A DNA stretch of 64,000 nt from an uncultured Lachnospiraceae bacterium (GTDB taxonomy: Bacteria > Bacillota > Clostridia > Lachnospirales > Lachnospiraceae), in NCBI GenBank assembly GCA_902770965.1, contig CACXUY010000008.1:1-64000 (forward strand). Reading direction: 5' to 3'. Every line of letters begins with the position of its first letter. Position 1 is the first letter of the stretch. Positions 60,255 to 64,000 of this stretch are shown here, piece after piece. The notes under the pieces were generated by a model. It had not been told where the DNA came from, ran no database searches, and saw only the letters and a list, made by a program, of their open reading frames with translations. The translations under genes were made by a program, and so were the position numbers.

Positions 60255-60680
60255 ATGGCTAAAAAGGTAACAGGTTATATCAAATTGCAGATCCCTGCCG
60301 GCAAGGCTACACCCGCTCCTCCGGTAGGTCCCGCGCTCGGTCAGCACGGCGTGAACATCGTGCAGTTCACCAAGGAGTTCAACGCCAGGACCGCAAGCCA
60401 GGGTGACGTCGTCATCCCTGTCGTAATCACGGTTTACGCGGACCGCAGCTTCACCTTCATCACCAAGACACCGCCTGCAGCAGTTCTTCTTAAGAAGGCC
60501 TGCAAACTCGACAAGGCTTCCGGAGTACCGAACCGCAACAAGGTCGCCACGATCAAGCGCGCTGAAGTGCAGAAGATCGCCGAGCTGAAGATGCCCGATC
60601 TGAACGCGGCTTCCGTCGAGGCAGCCACCAGCATGATCGCCGGCACTGCCCGCAGCATGGGCATAGTCGTAGAAGACTGA
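60255..60680 (+). CDS. rplK: 50S ribosomal protein L11
   Basis: A 141-residue protein of the GTPase-associated centre of the large subunit. Hallmarks are [35 protein letters not shown] and [18 protein letters not shown]. The start at 60255 follows AAAGGAGGGCCATC. Followed by rplA after 13 bases. Confidence 0.98.
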   Translation: MAKKVTGYIKLQIPAGKATPAPPVGPALGQHGVNIVQFTKEFNARTASQGDVVIPVVITVYADRSFTFITKTPPAAVLLKKACKLDKASGVPNRNKVATIKRAEVQKIAELKMPDLNAASVEAATSMIAGTARSMGIVVED

Positions 60681-60693
60681 GGAGGTGTGAGAT

Positions 60694-61395
60694 ATGAAGA
60701 GAGGTAAGAGATATAAAGAGGTAGCCAGGCAGATTGAGCGCGGCACCCAGTATGAGGTCGACGACGCTATCGCCCTGGTTAAGAAGATCGCATCCGCGAA
60801 GTTCGATGAGACAGTTGAGCTTCATGTCCGCACAGGCTGCGATGGACGTCATGCAGACCAGCAGGTTCGCGGCGCTGTCGTCCTTCCGAACGGAACCGGT
60901 AAGACCGTCCGCGTTCTGGTATTTGCCAAGAACGCCAAGGCTGACGAAGCCGCAGCCGCAGGCGCGGATTTCGTAGGAGCAGAGGAGCTTATTCCGAAGA
61001 TTCAGAACGAGGGCTGGCTTGACTTTGATGTTGTCGTCGCCACCCCCGATATGATGGGTGTCGTCGGTCGTCTCGGCCGCGTGCTTGGTCCTAAGGGACT
61101 TATGCCCAACCCCAAGGCCGGTACAGTCACTATGGACGTCACGAAGGCCATCAAGGATATCAAAGCCGGTAAGATCGAGTATCGTCTTGACAAGACAAAC
61201 CTCATCCATGTCCCGATCGGCAAGGTATCCTTTACTGAAGCCCAGCTGAAGGAGAACTTTGACGCTATCATCGGCGCACTCTCCAAGGCTCGCCCCGCAG
61301 CTCTTAAGGGCACCTACATGAAGAGCATCACCCTCAGCACTACGATGGGGCCTGGCATCCGCCTGAACCCTGTAAGGGTCGCGATGAACGCCTGA
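60694..61395 (+). CDS. rplA: 50S ribosomal protein L1
   Basis: A 233-residue ribosomal protein that forms the L1 stalk and in many bacteria represses its own operon. Seen: [54 protein letters not shown] and [19 protein letters not shown]. Start at 60694 after AGGAGGTGTGAGAT. Its stop codon is in the first unit of a long 17-bp tandem array. Confidence 0.98.
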   Translation: MKRGKRYKEVARQIERGTQYEVDDAIALVKKIASAKFDETVELHVRTGCDGRHADQQVRGAVVLPNGTGKTVRVLVFAKNAKADEAAAAGADFVGAEELIPKIQNEGWLDFDVVVATPDMMGVVGRLGRVLGPKGLMPNPKAGTVTMDVTKAIKDIKAGKIEYRLDKTNLIHVPIGKVSFTEAQLKENFDAIIGALSKARPAALKGTYMKSITLSTTMGPGIRLNPVRVAMNA

Positions 61396-61576
61396 TATCG
61401 GCTGTCGCCTGATACTGGTTGTCACCTGATATCGGCTGTCGCCTTATATCAGTTGTCGCCTCATATCAGTCATCACTTGATATCGGCTATCGCCTGATAG
61501 GGGTTGTCGTTTGATATCGGTCATCACCTTATATCGGCTGACGCTGACATCGACTATCGACTGATATCGATTGTCG
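61391..61576 (+). repeat. 17-bp tandem array starting at the rplA stop codon
   Basis: About eleven contiguous units of 17 bases with consensus CCTGATATCGGCTGTCG; one unit is 16 long. The first unit begins at 61391 and contains the rplA stop TGA (61393-61395). Confidence 0.92.
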
Positions 61577-61645
61577 TTGGTCGTCGCCTGATTATAGGCA
61601 AACGCCAGAAATGCGAGGATGACTGATATTGAGCATTGAACTGTG

Positions 61646-61654
61646 TGTTACAAT
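61646..61654 (+). promoter_or_regulatory. Candidate extended -10 promoter of rplJ-rplL
   Basis: TGTTACAAT (TG, one base, TACAAT) stands just before the L10 leader. The upstream -35 is poor (TTGAGC, 14 bases away). Confidence 0.45.
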
Positions 61655-61663
61655 TTAGAGATT

Positions 61664-61745
61664 TTCCGCTGCCGAAGACAGCAGGTGCCGCGAAGTATCA
61701 GCGACGTAAGCGCATAAGCCGCCTGCCGAGGAGATAAAGATTGAG
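61664..61745 (+). ncRNA. Ribosomal protein L10 leader
   Basis: CCGAAGACAGCAGGTGCCG and the closing GCCGCCTGCCGAGGAG form the conserved stem of the L10-leader RNA, located upstream of rplJ as usual. L10 (with L12) binds it to limit its own synthesis. Confidence 0.85.
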
Positions 61746-61758
61746 ATTGATCATCAGA

Positions 61759-61795
61759 ATCCCTCCGGCATTTTACCGGAGGGATTTGTTTTTCC
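61759..61795 (+). terminator. Terminator in the rplJ leader
   Basis: AATCCCTCCGG pairs with CCGGAGGGATT, followed by TTGTTTTT. It stands between the L10 leader and rplJ, so it probably works as the attenuator of that control. Confidence 0.85.
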
Positions 61796-61883
61796 CACCT
61801 TCTTCCAGCGGTTTTAATCTAAAACCAAAGCAGGATCGGTGAACCATATCCTGCGAAAATCTAAAAAAGGAGGTAAAAGGATC

Positions 61884-62426
61884 ATGGCAGACTATGAAAT
61901 CAGGCAGAAGGTCGTTGACAGGAAGCAGCCGGTCGTCCAGGAGATTTCCGAGCTTCTCAAAGACGCTTCCTCTGCCGTTCTGGTTAGCTACATCGGCATT
62001 CCGGTCGACCTTGACACGCAGCTCCGCAAGGAACTTCGTGAGGCGAATATCAGCTACAAGGTCTACAAGAACTCCATGATCAGGCTCGCGGCCGAGGGAA
62101 CTCCCTTCGAGAAGCTTGCCGGTGATCTCAAGGGTTCTACCGCTCTTGCCGTCAGCAAGGAAGATGCCACAGCTCCGGCGCGTATCATTGACGAGTATTC
62201 CAAGAAGGCACCTATGCTTCAGCTCAAGGCTGGAGTCGTCGAGGGTGACTACTATGACACGGAAGGCATCATAAAGATCGCCAAGATTCCGGGCAGGAAC
62301 GAGCTTCTTTCCAGACTGCTTGGAAGCCTGCAGTCACCTGTCGCCAATTTCGCCCGCGTCATCAAGCAGATCGCAGAGAAGGACGGCGAGGCTGTTCCTG
62401 CGGAAGCCGCGGCTGCAGCTGAGTAA
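61884..62426 (+). CDS. rplJ: 50S ribosomal protein L10
   Basis: A 180-residue stalk base protein. Seen: YEIRQKVVDRKQPVVQEISE, VLVSYIGIPVDLDTQLRKEL, ISYKVYKNSMIRLA and an Ala-rich C-terminal helix that binds L7/L12. The start at 61884 follows AAAGGAGGTAAAAGGATC. Preceded by its leader RNA and attenuator. Confidence 0.97.
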   Translation: MADYEIRQKVVDRKQPVVQEISELLKDASSAVLVSYIGIPVDLDTQLRKELREANISYKVYKNSMIRLAAEGTPFEKLAGDLKGSTALAVSKEDATAPARIIDEYSKKAPMLQLKAGVVEGDYYDTEGIIKIAKIPGRNELLSRLLGSLQSPVANFARVIKQIAEKDGEAVPAEAAAAAE

Positions 62427-62476
62427 TTATCAATCGACATTATTTTCACTAAAATTCTTAATGGAGGATTATAGAG

Positions 62477-62851
62477 ATGGCAAAGCTTACTATTGAAGAA
62501 ATCATCGAGGCTGTTGAGCAGCTTTCTGTTCTTGAACTGAATGATCTGGTTAAGGCTTGCGAGGAGAAGTTTGGTGTCTCCGCTGCTGCCGGTGTTGTTG
62601 TCGCTGCCGCGGGTCCCGCTGCTGCCGCTGAGGAAGAGAAGGACAGCTTCGACGTCGAGCTGACCGAGATCGGCCCCAACAAGATCAAGGTTATCAAGGT
62701 TGTCCGCGAGATGACCGGCCTTGGCCTGAAGGAAGCAAAAGAGGCTGTCGAGGCCGCTCCCAAGGTTCTCAAAGAGCAGGTCACCAAGGACGAAGCCGAA
62801 GCCGCCAAGAAGCAGCTTGAGGAAGTCGGCGCGAAGGTCACCCTTAAGTAA
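62477..62851 (+). CDS. rplL: 50S ribosomal protein L7/L12
   Basis: A 124-residue stalk protein: N-terminal dimerisation domain ([20 protein letters not shown]), Ala-rich hinge ([18 protein letters not shown]) and C-terminal factor-binding domain ([20 protein letters not shown]). Recruits translation GTPases. The start at 62477 follows ATGGAGGATTATAG. Unlike the usual order, rpoB does not follow; a terminator comes about 120 bases later. Confidence 0.98.
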   Translation: MAKLTIEEIIEAVEQLSVLELNDLVKACEEKFGVSAAAGVVVAAAGPAAAAEEEKDSFDVELTEIGPNKIKVIKVVREMTGLGLKEAKEAVEAAPKVLKEQVTKDEAEAAKKQLEEVGAKVTLK

Positions 62852-62871
62852 TTATCTAGCTTATTGTGATC

Positions 62872-62955
62872 ATGACAGTTGTTTCGCTAGGTCCAATTGT
62901 TATAATAATAATCGTGGTCGTCGCGATTATAACGGCGTTTATGATGCGAAAATAA
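62872..62955 (+). CDS. Possible 27-residue membrane peptide
   Basis: An ATG-to-TAA frame of 27 codons beginning MTVVSLGPI and continuing as one hydrophobic helix of Ile and Val, ending AFMMRK. The shape (short start, about 17 hydrophobic residues, basic end) is that of a small single-span membrane protein with its C-terminus inside. It lies between rplL and the terminator. No good ribosome site precedes it, so translation is uncertain. Confidence 0.4.
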   Translation: MTVVSLGPIVIIIIVVVAIITAFMMRK

Positions 62956-62974
62956 AGATAGCCGCGTGAACAGA

Positions 62975-63020
62975 CCCATGGATTGAAGGATGATATTCCC
63001 TCATACCATGGGGCTTTTTT
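62975..63020 (+). terminator. Terminator of the ribosomal-protein operon
   Basis: CCCATGG (62975-62981) pairs with CCATGGG (63006-63012), with an inner GAAGGATGA/TCCCTCA pairing, followed by CTTTTTT. Confidence 0.8.
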
Positions 63021-63272
63021 CGTGAGCTAACCCTGCCGGATCGTTTCCCTTTTATAAGTCATCCATATTATAAGCTTTTCATATAAAAGTCTCTCTAATC
63101 ATAAACTTATTTTGCCATAAGCTTACCTGCTTCATAACCCCTCCGTTTTATAAGCTTTCCTTGTTAAAATAGAGATTTTTTCTGTACTTTTATGATAATC
63201 TTTCGTATAATCTTTCTAAATACATGAGCTGCATGATCTTGGCAGATCATGATAAAACAAGGAGGGCAGGAT
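63021..63272. other. AT-rich gap with degenerate ATAAGCTT repeats
   Basis: Short related segments (TTTTATAAGTC, TTATAAGCTTTTC, CATAAACTT, CATAAGCTTACC, TTTTATAAGCTTTCC) recur between 63050 and 63160. I see no gene here. The ribosome site of the symporter (AAGGAGGGCAGGAT) closes the gap. Confidence 0.5.
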
Positions 63273-64000
63273 ATGAAATTAAATGCACTGGTATTGTTCA
63301 TTGTGGTGGTGTATCTCCTGATCATGATCCTGATCGGATATATGTCATCGAAAAGGATCACATCGAATACTGACTTCATGGTCGCCGGCAGACGCTTAGG
63401 ACCTCTGCTCATGGCAGGAACGCTTGCCGCAACCGAGATCGGCGGCGGCAGCTCGCTCGGAGTTGTGCAGAACGGTATGTCCGGTTATGGCATGGGAGCC
63501 TCGTGGTATATAACGACCATGGGCATAGCCTTTGTCATCTTAAGCTTTCTGGCACCGAAATTCCGCGCGGCGACGGTCAAGACGGTTCCGGAGTATTTCA
63601 GGCGGCGTTATGGCAAGGGCAGCGGTCTGATAACTTCAATCATAATGCTGCTTCCGCTTATCGGCCTGACAGCCGGGCAGTTCATCGCTTCATCGGTCAT
63701 ACTTTCGACGATGCTTGGAATCAGCTACAAGACCGCGGTCATCATCGTAGCCGCCGTCGTCACAGTGTACTCTATCATGGGAGGTCTTTGGAGCGTCACC
63801 CTGACCGATTTCATCCAGGTTTTCCTGATCGTTATCGGCATGATCATCGCGATACCCTTCTCGCTTAAATACGCGGGTGGTTGGAGCCAGGTGGCGGCAA
63901 ATGTCCCGGAGGGCACATTGAGTATTTTTTCGGGCTACAGTATGTTTGACATTGTGTCACTGGTCATCATGTATGTCGCGACCTTTGCCGTCGGACAGGA
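63273..64000 (+). CDS. Sodium/solute symporter (SSS family), partial
   Basis: The first 242 residues of a membrane transporter; the gene runs off the end of the window. It starts MKLNALVLFIVVVYLLIMIL, then SNTDFMVAGRRLGPLLMAGT and ATEIGGGSSLGVVQNGMSGY, the substrate/sodium-site signature of the SSS family. Later helices include VKTVPEYFRRRYGKGSG and SIMGGLWSVTLTDFIQVFLI, also family hallmarks. It imports an organic solute with sodium; the substrate cannot be told from this part. The start at 63273 follows AAGGAGGGCAGGAT. Confidence 0.9.
   Translation, partial: MKLNALVLFIVVVYLLIMILIGYMSSKRITSNTDFMVAGRRLGPLLMAGTLAATEIGGGSSLGVVQNGMSGYGMGASWYITTMGIAFVILSFLAPKFRAATVKTVPEYFRRRYGKGSGLITSIIMLLPLIGLTAGQFIASSVILSTMLGISYKTAVIIVAAVVTVYSIMGGLWSVTLTDFIQVFLIVIGMIIAIPFSLKYAGGWSQVAANVPEGTLSIFSGYSMFDIVSLVIMYVATFAVGQ

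Overview
The window reads as chromosomal DNA of an anaerobic Clostridia bacterium, most likely Lachnospiraceae-like. Pointers are strong AGGAGG ribosome sites, clostridial-type promoters, a Bacillus/Clostridium-type LexA box at recA, a ribosomal protein L10 leader, oxygen-sensitive 4Fe-4S enzymes (AsrABC, an iron-sulfur aldo/keto reductase) and an archaeal-type prolyl-tRNA synthetase. No rRNA, phage, CRISPR array or intact insertion sequence was seen. I cannot name the species.

Layout. 0.5-1.4 kb: a three-gene overlapping DUF3791/DUF3990 cassette. 1.8-10.6 kb: rhomboid-like protein, lysA-type decarboxylase, recA, tRNA-Gln(CTG), acyl-ACP thioesterase, CvfB, a C-terminal processing protease and mscL. 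11-15 kb: zinc-ribbon protein, a proS broken by a 26-bp tandem duplication, and glyA. 15-26 kb: SWIM/SNF2 helicase, two divergent lipoprotein enzymes, and an AAA-ATPase/PD-(D/E)XK protein with a membrane tail. 25.9-32.6 kb: sulfite reductase asrABC, a BioY-like transporter subunit and siroheme genes (dehydrogenase/ferrochelatase, hemC, cobA-hemD), which supply the AsrC cofactor. 32.7-41.3 kb: mobA, a nitrate-reductase-type molybdoenzyme with ferredoxin and FAD subunits, a TDT-family transporter, then moeA, moaA and mobB, i.e. an oxyanion reductase together with part of its cofactor pathway. 41.6-50.4 kb: aldo/keto reductase, a sugar-binding-fold/GGDEF protein, glgX, a PsiE-like membrane protein, tatD and an S1 protein. 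51-54.3 kb: an SPFH/zinc-ribbon/TPM trio resembling Bacillus ydjI-ydjG-ydjH. 54.8-58.8 kb: an MreB-family gene, recD2 and comFC. 59.1-62.9 kb: rpmG-secE-nusG-rplK-rplA-rplJ-rplL, closed by a terminator rather than followed by rpoB. The window ends inside a sodium/solute symporter gene.

Two features are unusual at the scale of the window. First, intergenic spaces carry a family of short palindromic MITE-like elements (full length about 165 bp). Two copies are flanked by 8-9 bp direct repeats and a third by a shorter or imperfect one; internally deleted derivatives are present too. A second, unrelated repeat with three hairpins occurs twice, once in the mscL leader. Second, many genes end in short tandem repeats whose first unit contains or closely follows the stop codon. 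The unit length and sequence differ at every gene (9, 13, 14, 15, 17, 26, about 38 and about 65 bp). Similar repeats lie at the 5' ends of glgX and mobA and inside a lipoprotein linker, and the duplication that disrupts proS looks like the same process caught inside an essential-type gene. All positions were read by eye; no database search was possible.
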